Assembly: GCA_000827265.1 (NCBI GenBank)
Contig: KN834750.1
Location: 1,651,297-1,715,296, forward strand
Direction: 5' to 3'
From: Collybiopsis luxurians FD-317 M1
Taxonomy: Eukaryota; Basidiomycota; Agaricomycetes; Agaricales; Omphalotaceae
Length of the DNA: 64,000 bases
The position numbers and the translations under genes were made by a program. The notes beneath the pieces are model-generated. The model was not told where the DNA came from, made no database searches, and saw only the letters and a program-made list of their open reading frames with translations. This document shows, piece after piece, positions 36,297-46,958 of this stretch (positions within the stretch are counted from its first letter, which is position 1; each line of letters opens with the position of its first letter).

Positions 36297-38931
36297 ATGC
36301 TACCAATTATCCATCGTACTACCTTGAAGCGACTACAATGGCGCAAAGCTTCAACTCTCTCCGTCGTCCAAGGTCCTACACACACCCCTCTCGAAAATAG
36401 GACATTTTCCGATTATTTCGAGCAGGAAATTCTCCACAAACACAGTACCCGGCCTGCCTTGATATGTCCCTCTGAGAAAGCTCGAGCGCATGGTGGGCCG
36501 CCTTCCCGTAATATGGGCAGAACTTCGCATTTGGCATGGGATTTTGACGAATTCGAGAGGCATATCGATGCAGTCGCCAGAGGGCTTTTGTCTATGGGTG
36601 TGCAGAAAGGCGACCGAATTGCAGTGATTATGGGAAATAACAGGTTCGTGTACATAACAAAGCTTGTCTGTTGAATGTATCTACAATCTTCATTTGTTCA
36701 GCGCATACGCAACTCTTCAATGGGCTGCAGCACGCATTGGCGCCATTCTGGCGACCATAAATCCGTCATATCGTATTCGTGAGCTGGCAGAGACTCTAAG
36801 ACTAGTCGGAACCAAACATCTAGTGGTCGTGCCTGCCCTTCGGAGCTCCCGCTATCTTTCCATGCTTGCAGAACACTTTCCTGCGCTGGTCAATTCGAGC
36901 CCGGGTGATATCCAAGAACCCTCGTTGCCAGATTTAAAAAATTTGATTGTAGTGAATAACCTGGACGAGCACGCGTTGATTAAACCTGCTGTTGACTGGA
37001 GGGAGATTATTTTATGGAGCGAGGGGACGAGGGAAGCACAGCTGGTCAAGGAGATTGCCAGGGGTTTGGACAAGGATGATGTCATCAATCTGCAGTTTAC
37101 CAGGTTCGTTTTCCAAGCTGATTTTCAAGTTCTTGTCTGAATTTTCTAGTGGAACAACTGGTGCACCAAAAGCTGTATCGGTAAGTCTGTAAACGTACCA
37201 CCGTCTTCAAATCTCTCTTATGAATATACAGTTGACGCATCACAACTTGTTGAACAATGGTATCTTGATAGGACGAAGCATGAATATCAGCGAGAAGGAT
37301 ATTTTGTGTGAGTACCTAGTATACATTCCTGCGCCTTACTTATGTTTCACGAATAGGCAACGCTCCTCCGCTATTCCACTGTTTTGATAAGTCGCATCCT
37401 CAAACATATCATCAATAGACTAACTCCCTTTTCTTCTACTTCTACACGCCTAGTGCTCGGAAACCTCGCTTTCTGGTCCCACAGCGCCTGCATCGTCTAC
37501 CCATCCGAGTCATTCGACTCCGAGGCCATCGTTAATGCTCTCGTAAATGAAAAATGTACCGCGCTCCATGGAGTTCCGACTCACTTTCTCGGTGTCCTTT
37601 CCGAAGTTCAGAAGAGGAAGAGTCTCGGCGAACAAGTCGATTTGCGGAATCTGAGGACGGGGATCGCAGCTGGGACTTCAGTCCCTATAGAGCTTATGCG
37701 AAAGCTTATATCTGAGATGAATTTGAAGGATTTGACGAATGCGTATGGGATGAGTTAGTTTCTAGTATCTTTCATTAACCTTTCGATAGCGTCTGACTGA
37801 TCTGTGCTTCGTTCCCTAGCCGAGACCAGTCCCGTCTCATTCCAAACCACCCCCGCTGACCCTCTGCTCAAACGTGTGGAAACCGTGGGCAAGATTCATC
37901 CTCACGTCAAAGCCAAGGTTATCGACCCACATGGTAAGATAGTACCTGTGGGTACACCAGGAGAAGTTTGCGTTTCGGGATATCTGGTTCAGAAAGGGTT
38001 AGTGCCGATTCCTCGTGGTGCATTCGCAGTTGCTGAGAATAAAAATAAACTCGTATCGCGCGCGCGCGCGTGCGATGAATGTTCATGCTAATGTAGATAC
38101 TGGAATAATGATGAGCAAACACGTCAAGTCATATATAAGGACGCTGAAGATGGTACAGTCTGGATGCATACGGGAGATGAGGGGATTTTAGATGAGGATG
38201 GGTATTTGAGGAGTAAGTGCGCTCTCGTTGTATCTTTTTTTCGTTCGCATTACGTGCTTTATTGGCTGATGTATCGATTTGATGGTGCTTCGTAGTTGTA
38301 GGAAGGATGAAGGATATCATTATTCGCGGTACGTCTTTGGATTTACATTTTCTACGGTCTGCCGATTATCGAGCTGCACGTCTTTTACCTTCCGTGTCAT
38401 GCATACTTAGGCGGAGAGGTGTGTTAAATCTCTACCACCTATCGGTTTACGATCGAAACTAACTCTGCTCTGCTAACTTCAGAACCTATTCCCAGTACAA
38501 ATTGAAAATGCTCTCCTTTCCGATCACGATATCCGTGAAGCGGCTGTCGTCGCTGTCCCCGATGAGAGGTTTGGAGAGGTTGTTGGGGCGTGGATTGTTA
38601 GGAATACTGATCGAGACGGGGATGGTTCTGGGAGACGACGGTTATCGAGGTCGGATGTTAGGGAGGTGGTTCGGAATGGGATGAATCCTCAAGTACGTCC
38701 CCGAGCCTGTTTCTCTTCTACTTCCGACTGAGCCATGGCCCCTTTTCTCTGTTTTTTTTTTGATTCAACAAGGCCGCGCCGGCATGGGTTTGGTTCCTAG
38801 GTGAAGATGGAGCACCTGAAGAGCTTCCGAAAACTGCCAGTGGTAAGGTGATGAAGCATATTTTGAGGAAGTGGAGCAAGGAGTTTGCTGGGCGGGGTGT
38901 TGGGAGGGTAGGATCTGGAGCCAAGTTGTAA
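36297..38931 (+). CDS. AMP-dependent acyl-CoA synthetase, mitochondrial-type medium-chain family
   Basis: Forms acyl-CoA from a fatty acid, ATP and CoA by an acyl-AMP intermediate. Twelve exons give 631 residues: 36297-36643, 36702-37103, 37150-37180, 37232-37307, 37357-37386, 37448-37753, 37820-37997, 38097-38212, 38296-38328, 38411-38418, 38483-38692, 38773-38931. Motifs in order are SGTTGAPKAVS (P-loop), PPLFHCFGLVLGN, GVPTHF, AYGMTETSPV, MHTGDEG, GRMKDIIIRGGENLFP and the catalytic Lys in PKTASGKVMKH. The layout is that of ACSF2-like medium-chain synthetases. The basic, Ser/Thr-containing N-terminus looks like a mitochondrial presequence. The intron at 37387-37447 begins AT and ends AC, and exon 10 is 8 bases long; both are needed to keep conserved motifs. 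Two decayed tail copies lie just downstream. Confidence 0.92.
37387..37447 (+). other. Probable AT-AC intron in the acyl-CoA synthetase gene
   Basis: The 61-base intron starts ATAAGT, contains a CTAAC branch-like site at about 37430 followed by pyrimidines, and ends TACAC. Joining 37386 to 37448 gives FHCFGLVLGN, the family consensus. GT donors nearby (37381, 37391) break the frame, and a cctag acceptor at 37452 would replace the conserved Gly-Leu. The donor is of the major-spliceosome type (ATAAGT), not the U12 type. Confidence 0.75.
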
Positions 38932-38949
38932 GGATCTACGTGTACATCT

Positions 38950-39022
38950 ATGAAGATGATGAAGCACGTTTTGAGGAGATGGAGTAAAGAGTTTGCGGAT
39001 TGGGACTCGGAGGGTATGTTAT
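38950..39022 (+). pseudogene. Decayed copy of the acyl-CoA synthetase C-terminal end
   Basis: Starting at the ATG at 38950 the frame reads KMMKHVLRRWSKEFADWD, clearly a copy of the true gene's end (KVMKHILRKWSKEFAG at about 38846-38893). It begins 19 bases after the true stop. No upstream catalytic domain is attached, so it is a relic of a local duplication. Confidence 0.75.
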
Positions 39023-39419
39023 GCAGGGATCGAGTAGTGCAAGAACTCTGCGAGACGAGGCGTTGGGACAGTAGGACCCTTGTGAGAATCGAATCTACGT
39101 ATGTATTTCACGCATTCAAGGTCATTACTCGTACATTAGCTGCTCTACCGAGAATGTGCTCCGCGCTCCTTGAATGTTTGAACATCAAGCGGTCCAGTTG
39201 GCTTTTTCACCGGTGAAGAAGGGGTCGACTTTACATGCACGGCCTGGATGCGGACCGCGGCCCGGAGTAACATGCGGTCGGCTCGCGACCACGGCATTGT
39301 CTGAGTACATGCCGAGAATGGCCTGCCTGAAAAGGCATCCACGAAGGGGATACGGCTTAGAGGTATACAGGAGGAGAAAGGATTTCTATCCACACACGTT
39401 GGTTGATGATCTTCGCAGT

Positions 39420-39741
39420 CGTCGGAGGGATAAAGGATATCCTCATCATTATTCACGATGAGTGTGTTAGTAGTATATTATATACTCACGTCGAGCGGGC
39501 AATGCCGACGAGATATTTAGAGAATTTGAGGAAGGTTGGATAGTTAGAAACATTAGCAATGATGCTCATTGCGGCCCGATATTAGGAAGACGGATTGAAA
39601 CAGAATCAATCCCCCGGCCTCACCTATGTCCAATTTATTCTCTATGAATCACCCGAAGAGCATCCAAGTGGGAAGCATGTCTTGAGGAAGTGGAGCAAAG
39701 CCTTGGTGGAACGAGGCGTTGGGAGGGTCAGAGCCTTATAA
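39420..39741 (+). pseudogene. Second decayed copy of the acyl-CoA synthetase C-terminal region
   Basis: Scattered frames match the final 120 residues of the gene at 36297 in order: a GATAAAGGATATC stretch (compare RMKDIII) near 39430, DEIFREFEEGWIVRNI (compare DERFGEVVGAWIVRN) near 39510-39560, GPILGRR, and ESPEEHPSGKHVLRKWSKAL with ERGVGRV near 39650-39735. Stops and frame changes separate them. It is more complete but more diverged than the relic at 38950. Confidence 0.7.
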
Positions 39742-40476
39742 GAATATCTATGTATGCGTTTTTTAAATAATTGATACCTCTGTACATACTGAGATTGTAT
39801 ACCTTTGATGTTAAGCCAGCAGTCGCTCTCACCGACGAGGGCCATGATTGGCCGTCGGTTGCTAGAAGGGAAATGTCTTCTCATGATGTGAATCTCACGA
39901 ACTTACTCCCATGGTTATATGCACCAACAGGAAAAGCCCAAATGTCACTGGTGAGTTGAATCGTTTATTTCTCGCCATCGGGTTTATTTCGCTTGGCATC
40001 CTCGTGGTACAGGTGGAGACACCGGATTTTAGCGATCGCCAACTCCTTGACGTCGACTTCGAGATTCGAGGCTGCTTTTTTCGCATGCATTTACATTTGT
40101 CTGTTACTGAATCGCCCAACTTATGTACCAGGTTTTGCGGCTGAGCGGTAAGTCGGGTTATATATCTCGTTCGAAGAACTTCGCGGTAGTGTTGATCAGA
40201 TAGGGTGTAGTTTGCGTTTAAACCACAACTTACTTCTTTCCACGTCCTTCATGCTCTTTAGTTTCCTAAATCGGCTTGTGGGCTCCCAGACTCAAAACGC
40301 CTGTTGATACTCAAAAAATCTCCCATCGAATCCGGAAGTCCGTTCAATAATATAAGACGTGGGGTACTGCGAGAGTAAGACTCTCTTTTGCTAGCTTCTT
40401 CCCCTCCCCTCCCTTCTCTTTGATCTCTACTCTAACAGTCAATAATCCGTGACTTCCGCTGGATGATCTGTTCGTC
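39742..40476. other. Intergenic region, no gene seen
   Basis: About 730 bases with no convincing frame. It is the presumed promoter of the DUF6534-like gene; a pyrimidine-rich stretch at about 40380-40430 precedes its ATG. Confidence 0.5.
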
Positions 40477-42780
40477 ATGATGCCTGTAGTAATTCGGACT
40501 AGAGCGGAAGAAATCGCTCTCGGGATGACTTTGCTCGGTATCCTCTCCTCGTCTATGTAAGCTGTCTTTTCTGTGAGAATAGATCTCAAAGTCAGACAAG
40601 AGTTGAACTGATTTCTCTAGATTGTACGGCGTGGCCCTGTCTCAAATATACACGTATTACAAACGTTTTCCACGCGATGCGTTCAGCGTGAAGATGCTTG
40701 TGCGTATATTGATAATATCCTCCATACTATGGCCGAAGCCTTACCAATCGATGTATTTAAAGGTGGTAGCGACTGCGTAAGTTCAGGCACTGGCAAGATG
40801 CGATGAGATCGACTTAGGCGGCGTTTCCTCTGTCAAGGATTCTAGATACGACTTCGGTAGTGCTTGAAACTCACGCTTGCTGGTATGGATCTATCCCCAT
40901 TATGTTGACAAGGGGATGTGACTGTCTTTTTGCAGGTATTACCTTGTAACGACAGGTCCCATGTCGCGAGCTGTATGGTAAGGTGATATAGCGCTCCTTT
41001 TGACAAAGTCTGACGAATAGCACGGATTACAGGAGTCTCAATGTGCGTCTTACGAAATGGTTTACACAGACTTGAAAAGTCGACTTTTCTCTTGTAGGCC
41101 GAACTTTCTGTCTCGGTTTGTACACTGTTATGGTCATTCCGGGAAGAATTATTGATCTTGGTATTTTCTATCAAATAAAGATGCTCATATCTGGAATTGC
41201 TGAAGCGTAAGTGGACTCTTGTAATTGGAGTGCATACATGCAGGGAATACTCAATGATGATTCCCAGATTTATGATCTATCGAGTTTGGATGCGTAGGCT
41301 ACACTTTTCTTCCTCTCCCGTGGATTGGCTTCTGATGAGAATGACGATGATCAGTGAGCGGCCGGCAAAACATACTTACCTGTATTCTGGTAGGCCTTCC
41401 TTCGCCTTGCGCTGGCATAAACCTGAAGATTTTTAGCTTGTGTTCGCCTTACTACATCTAAGTAAGTACTTGTGAAGATTTCACCCGAATAGTATTTGAC
41501 GACACATGCTTTTTAGTCACTGGAGAAAGTAAGCATAGTTCTAGTACCATTCCCTGGTAGCGCCATCTGATACACTTTCCTAGTCTGCGCCGCTCAATTT
41601 TTAGAGCTTAAACGGTTCGCAAAATTCAGCTATGTCAAGGAAAGTGTGCCTCTATGAAGGTCGAATATAATGCATTGTGAGAAAATAACTTTCATCTTTA
41701 GATACCCAGCGTTCTTCGTTTGAGCAGTGCATCTGTGTGTGATACCGGAATAGCTCTATCGCTATGCTATTTTCTTCAACAGAAACGAACTGGGTACAAG
41801 AGGTGGGTTAGTCCAGTAATCTCGGCGTCTGATACGGTAACCTTATCCTTCCTCATAGAACAGACGAAATAATCGATCACTTAATGTTGTTCTCCATTAA
41901 TTCCGGTGTTATTCTGAGGTAGGTATTTGTTTACTCTTTATGGATAGGCTCGAAAACCTCCGGTAATAGCATTGCGTCCGTCGCATGTTTGGTTACAGTG
42001 AGTAAAAATAAAACCTCTTCCAGTCTATTCCTAAAAGTACGCGAATTCTTTACATTTAGTATCTTGCCGCTCCAAAGACTTGGGTCTACTTCACTCTCTG
42101 CTTCCTACTTAGCCGATGTGAGCTGCCGTTAAATCCATTGAATCGATCAAAACTTCTCATACATCACTGAAAAGTATACAGCAATACTTTCCTTTGCGCG
42201 TAGGTTCCATTCCCCTCCTCATGTTCGGTGGGAAGATACTTACGACTTCAATTTTTGATTTCAAGTCTGAACTCTCGCCAAATACTGCAGAACGATGACG
42301 GCGATATGGACACTCCAGCACTTCCTCGCTTCACCAGTCGACGGGGTTTGAGCAAGCGGAGTTCCGAGAAAGTATGTAATCGGGTGCTTGCACTGTTTTC
42401 GAAGGACGATCTGACCTAACCTTGTATTTTTTGGCGGGAAGCAGATAACCACCTCTTTTTCCCGGCCCACGCAAATAGATGTCTTTGTAGTCACAGAAAC
42501 CGTCACCTCCAGTGATCTTGTCACTCGGAGTGGAAGATCTTCGAAGGTAAAGTTTTCAACTATTTTCCTTTCATTGCTGTGAATGACTTCGAAATAGACA
42601 TCCTCCAGGAGAACCGGCAGTGTTCAGACTGAATTAAAGACGCGACCAAGCTCAAGCCGAAGCGCCTCTTCCGCTGGTTGCTCAGCGTTGGGCTCGGAGA
42701 GTCTTTCTAGTCTAGGTTCTGGTCTTTCGAATGCTCAGGAAAGTATAAAGGAGGTGCCGCGCGTTGTCATTCATGGATAG
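40477..42780 (+). CDS. DUF6534-like multi-span membrane protein
   Basis: Basidiomycete-expanded family of membrane proteins of unknown role. Many tiny exons are needed: 40477-40556, 40621-40699, 40763-40776, 40838-40882, 40936-40977, 41033-41042, from 41098 (its end uncertain), 41244-41293, 41355-41389, 41437-41461, 41517-41528, then about ten more to the TAG at 42778. Family landmarks appear in order: GMTLLGILSSSILYGVALSQIYTYYKRFP (first 20 residues typical), ILDTTSVVLETHACWYYLVT, WSLNAELSVSV, FMIYRVWMLSGR, DTGIALSLCYFLQQKRTG, RTDEIIDHLMLFSINSG, LNSRQIL. The C-terminus is Ser-rich. Seven membrane segments are expected, so a receptor-like topology is possible. The exact exon near 41098-41240 is unsettled. 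All conserved segments are intact, so it is probably a working gene. Confidence 0.72.
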
Positions 42781-43142
42781 ACGCGCTTCTGTATTGTCTT
42801 CGATTAATTTCAATGTATGATAGTAAATGCGTATGCTATACTCAATATATGTATCATTCTTTACGATGAGATGAACAATTACTATTATCAGTACCAATGT
42901 TGAGCTTTGTCGTCGACCCTCAAACGTGTTCAACTAATAAGGCTCATTTCCTGCAAGGCCATTTTCGTCCCCGGCATTCCCCAGAGTCTACTTATCATTA
43001 TACGAATCAGTTCGCGTTACCGGCGTAACGCCCGGAACGTCAGCGTCGAGCGCTTGAACGAGTGTCACGGATCCCACGGTGAGCATGTGCTCGTGTCTGT
43101 GACGCCGTCACGCTTTCGTCCGCTTTCTTCTGCTCCACCGCC
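42781..43142. other. Short intergenic region
   Basis: About 360 bases between two genes on the same strand. AT-rich at 42790-42900 (3' side), then GC-richer toward the MutY start, where a promoter is expected. No feature recognised. Confidence 0.5.
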
Positions 43143-45206
43143 ATGACAAAACGGAGGCACGCACAATTAGAGAGGGATGAAGACGAATACAAACCGGGGG
43201 CATCTAAATACTGGAAACGTAGGCGTACTCGAAATTTTGTCTCAAGTTCGCCGAATCCACCTTCATCGAAAGGTCAAAAGTTCAAGGTTACGCCAGGCAA
43301 GGCAGGGGCTGATGACAATGACGAAAACTCTTTCAATGACATGGAAAATGATGATGAAGCCTCCCCTTTACATCCGAAATCGGCTCATATCGTGTCATCC
43401 CCATCACTCATCCGACAAGCTTTACTGAAGTGGTATGCTTCTGCGCGCACCTCTCGGGGAATGCCATGGCGAAAGCCATTCGATCCCAATTTAGATCTAG
43501 ATGGTCAAGCTCAAAGAGCATATGAGGTGAGTTCTATGAAGCTTGTTTCTTACTTATATTCAACGACTTTGCAAGGTTTGGGTAAGGTAAGATAAAATGA
43601 ACCTTTTACGGGAGCTACGTCGTTGAATTAGGGGTGAATTCAAAGTGAAATTATGCTTCAGGTGAGGTGTCCAGTGGTAGATACTTCATCATTGTATTTC
43701 TTCTGATCGTTGATACAGCAAACTCAAGTTGTCACTGTCATTCCGTACTATAACGCGTGGATGAATCGGTAACTTGATATCCACCGTCTGTCTACGTGTT
43801 CGCTCAATGATATCTTATAGCTTTCCGACAATCCGACATCTTGTAAGTTTCAAATTGAGTCGACAGCCAGAACGTGACTCCCTCATGCACTGTGAAGGCA
43901 AATTCGTCACTGGATGAAGTAAATGCTCTATGGAAGGGTCTTGGGTACTACAGTCGTGCGAGCCGCTTACGTGCAGGAGCTCAGAAAGTCGTCAAAGAAT
44001 ACCGAGGGAGACTTCCAAGATCTTCTTCCGAAATGGAAGCGAATATACCAGGAATTGGACGATACAGCGCCGGCGCTATATGCTCTATCGCATATGGGGA
44101 ACATGTTCCGGCTGTAAGTCTTGATTCCTCACCAATCAATCTGTTGCTTGAAAACTCATCGGTGATAGCTTGATGGGAATGTTCATCGTCTACTCAGTCG
44201 CTTTTTAACGCTTTACGCCCCCCCTAAATCTAAAACCACCGTTGATATACTTCATGCCGCAGCTACGGCTATAGTGGGGCGTAAAGCCGATGAAAACAAA
44301 GAACATCCAGGAGACATCAACGAGGCTTTAATTGAGCTTGGCTCGACTGTATGCCGTCCTTCCAATCCTAACTGCAGTGACTGCCCTTTGAGTACTTGGT
44401 GTGGCGCTTACAATGAAGAAAACGGGGTAAACTTTTACTTTACATTCGTAGGTCATTTGCTCATTTTTGTGACAGAGTAAATTGTTTAGCATTCCTGACA
44501 TTGAAGAGACCTGTGCCTTATGCCAGCCAAAGCCGAAAGGAAAATCTGGAGTCACAATTTATCCATTGAAAATCGAGAGGAAGAAGGCCAGAATGGAAAT
44601 GGATATTGTCAGCGTCGTCGAATGGCGGTCATCTGGAGACCGGCAAATTTTATTAATCAAAAGGCCAGACAAAGGTCTGGTGAATCATCTACTGCTTCCT
44701 GGCACTTACTGCTACCATACTGCAGGTCTTCTTGCTGGACTGTATGAATTTGTTTCGGAACCCAACGTCCCCGTCTCTACTTCGGCTGCCGATGCATTAA
44801 ATTTGGCTCATAAACAACTTCTGAACATTCTCAAGGACTCGGTGGCACCTTTAGAAGTTATCAAGCCTAGGCAAAAAGAACACGATCCTTCGAAAAGTTC
44901 CAAGTACCGGATATGTTGCATTGAATCTGTGGGGGACGTATTACACACCTTCTCTCACATCAAGAAAACCTATAGGGTTCAATGGGTAGTGATCGAGGGA
45001 GGCTTGATTCCTCCCACGTTCAAACAGCAGCCCGAGCTACAGGCACTCGATAAGGAAGAGGATCGGTCTGCCTTTTGGACCCCAGCCACTGAAGTCGTAC
45101 GAGCAAAGTATGTCGTTTCATTTTCTCACTACATTAGACTCAGTTACTTTGCAGCATCAGTACAGGTGTTGAAAAAATCTGGAAGCTTGTCTCATCGAAG
45201 TGGTAG
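43143..45206 (+). CDS. myh1: MutY-type adenine DNA glycosylase
   Basis: Removes adenine paired with 8-oxoguanine in base excision repair. Ten exons (43143-43526, 43576-43586, 43646-43661, 43719-43768, 43821-43842, 43898-44113, 44169-44426, 44476-44674, 44726-45107, 45155-45206) give 529 residues. The catalytic Glu is at residue 133 in SEIMLQQTQV, assembled across 11- and 16-base exons. The helix-hairpin-helix IPGIGRY is at about 211, the catalytic Asp at 235 in LDGNVHR. The iron-sulfur ligands Cys295, 302, 305 and 311 have the C-x6-C-x2-C-x5-C spacing. The C-terminal Nudix-like domain that reads 8-oxoG follows (GLLAGLYEF; HTFSHIKKTYRVQW). The N-terminus is basic with a KRRRTR stretch, a possible nuclear signal. 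Confidence 0.95.
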
Positions 45207-46958
45207 AAGCTCGCTTCCGTTCACGATCTCGGCCGTTGTCAACCATAGACAAAGACGTGTCCGGAATACTAAGCCATTCACGGCCAATCTCTTTCCTACT
45301 TGACCAATTCAATTTCACGTAGTATAATGAGCGAATCTAAACAAATTACAGATATGCCTGCTCTTGTCAACTATCTCAACGTGACGGACTGTGCCTTCCC
45401 GCCATATGTCCATAGCAGGTATACACGAGTTTTTGCAGCCCCGAGAATCAAGGTATCTACGTTGACCAGATGAATCTAGAGAGCCGCGTAACGTGCCAGA
45501 AGATCGACAAATAATCAAACCCTTTTGTCACCATTGAAGTGCCGTGATTTGCCTCCCTTTCTGGAAACTCGAAGCATTAATAAAAGGATATCAATATTGC
45601 CTCCACAGGCCTATTTCACTGCGCGCGCAGTGACTATGTCAAAACATTTGCAAAGTGCGCTTCACATTTTCCTTCTCAAAATCTGCCACCTCGAGTTCCT
45701 GGTAAATGTCATGCATACCGACTGCTCTGATATTCTAGTTTCCGGTCAGCTCGGTGCAATTTACGAGACCGTATTGATGCTCGCTGCTAATCCAGCTCCG
45801 GGGGAGATGCCACCCCGTTTGAGCCTATCTTAAACTTCGTCGGTCCGGTTTCGTTTGCTTGAATCTCATATCTCAGTGGTCTGTGGGCCAGGAGAGTGGC
45901 ATCGATATCAAGGGCCAATAAGTTAGAGTTATGCATAATTTAAGGTCGAAATTCAGTTTGATGCCATGTATGTAAGATGTACCCATTCAGCCATGGGTAG
46001 CTATTATCTCCTGGATGCCGGGCGCATGGTAGACCTGTCAACATATCTCTGGCAGGCAACTTGCCGCGGCGGGCGCCCAGTTCCGTAGCCACTCAATAGT
46101 CCGAAGCTCATACATACGCCAGTCGATAATGCCATGTTGCTGTGTATGTATGTCTTCCCCAATGTGCCTCCGGCACGCAATTTTTCCAGGGTAGCAATGC
46201 GGTTTGAGACTTCTTGGATTGCAATCAGGGGAAGGTTGTAAGCCACCATAAGGATCCCTGGGCTCTTATCCACATATTTTGGTCATAATTATAGAAACGA
46301 GGTACTCGAATCTTATTTCCACGTCAGACTTCTGTCATCATTTAAAGTTTTAAAATTTAAGACGTGTCGAGAAATATCATGAACCTGTGGAAAGAAAGAG
46401 AAATACCACAGCATGCCGTGGAACCAAATGGACTGCGTTCTGTCTAATATTACAATTGATGATTAGTCGAAGGCAAGATATTGAAAGCCGACATCTTTCA
46501 ACTGAAACAAAGATCTGGAGCGAATAGCAGAGGCCATTGGTGCTCTGGCGTGTTACTGATGAGATCTGGGCCGCATGCACCAAACCTAGGGGCCCAGGGA
46601 AGTGAGATTTCTTCGCGAAGTTAGCTTTTCAGCTCAGCGATTATGCTTTATCCAGGCTGCAACCTCTCCGCTCCGTTCTGTCAGCGATTTCATTCACACA
46701 ATCCAGTTTGGCGTGAGACACGAAAATTTTCCCTCTACCATCATTACGTGCAATCATTGGCATATCGTACAAATGCATATGTGATACTATGCAATACCAT
46801 CTCACACATGGATCTAGCCGATATTCTAGAGCTTTGATCTGTAATGTATTTGTAAAGCATTTGGTATTTAGACTGCTTAGGATCTGAGAGTACAAGACGT
46901 TGATTATCCAGTGATACCTACCCTTACCCTCGGCATTTTCTTGATCTATTTTATATTG
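45207..46958. other. Intergenic region, no gene seen
   Basis: About 1.75 kb. Frames on both strands are short; a hydrophobic minus-strand frame at 46273-46004 lacks an ATG at its start and has no known motif. The upstream part of the WOPR gene's promoter must lie here; such promoters are often long. No repeats seen. Confidence 0.5.

Noticed and set aside
37448..37453. Acceptor cctag at 37452 with a GT donor for the acyl-CoA synthetase intron 5
   Set aside because: No GT donor gives the right frame, and the conserved Gly-Leu of FGLVLGN would be lost.
38051..38073. CG-dinucleotide run (CGCGCG...) as a regulatory or Z-DNA site
   Set aside because: It lies inside an intron of the acyl-CoA synthetase and is most simply a microsatellite; no other signal supports a function.
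40818..40837. Acceptor at 40817 in the DUF6534-like gene, adding a short AAFPLSR segment
   Set aside because: From the preceding microexon it gives a frameshift; the acceptor at 40837 gives in-frame VATAILDTTS, as in the family.
46004..46273. Hydrophobic minus-strand frame upstream of the WOPR gene
   Set aside because: It lacks an ATG start, shows no splice extension and no recognisable motif.
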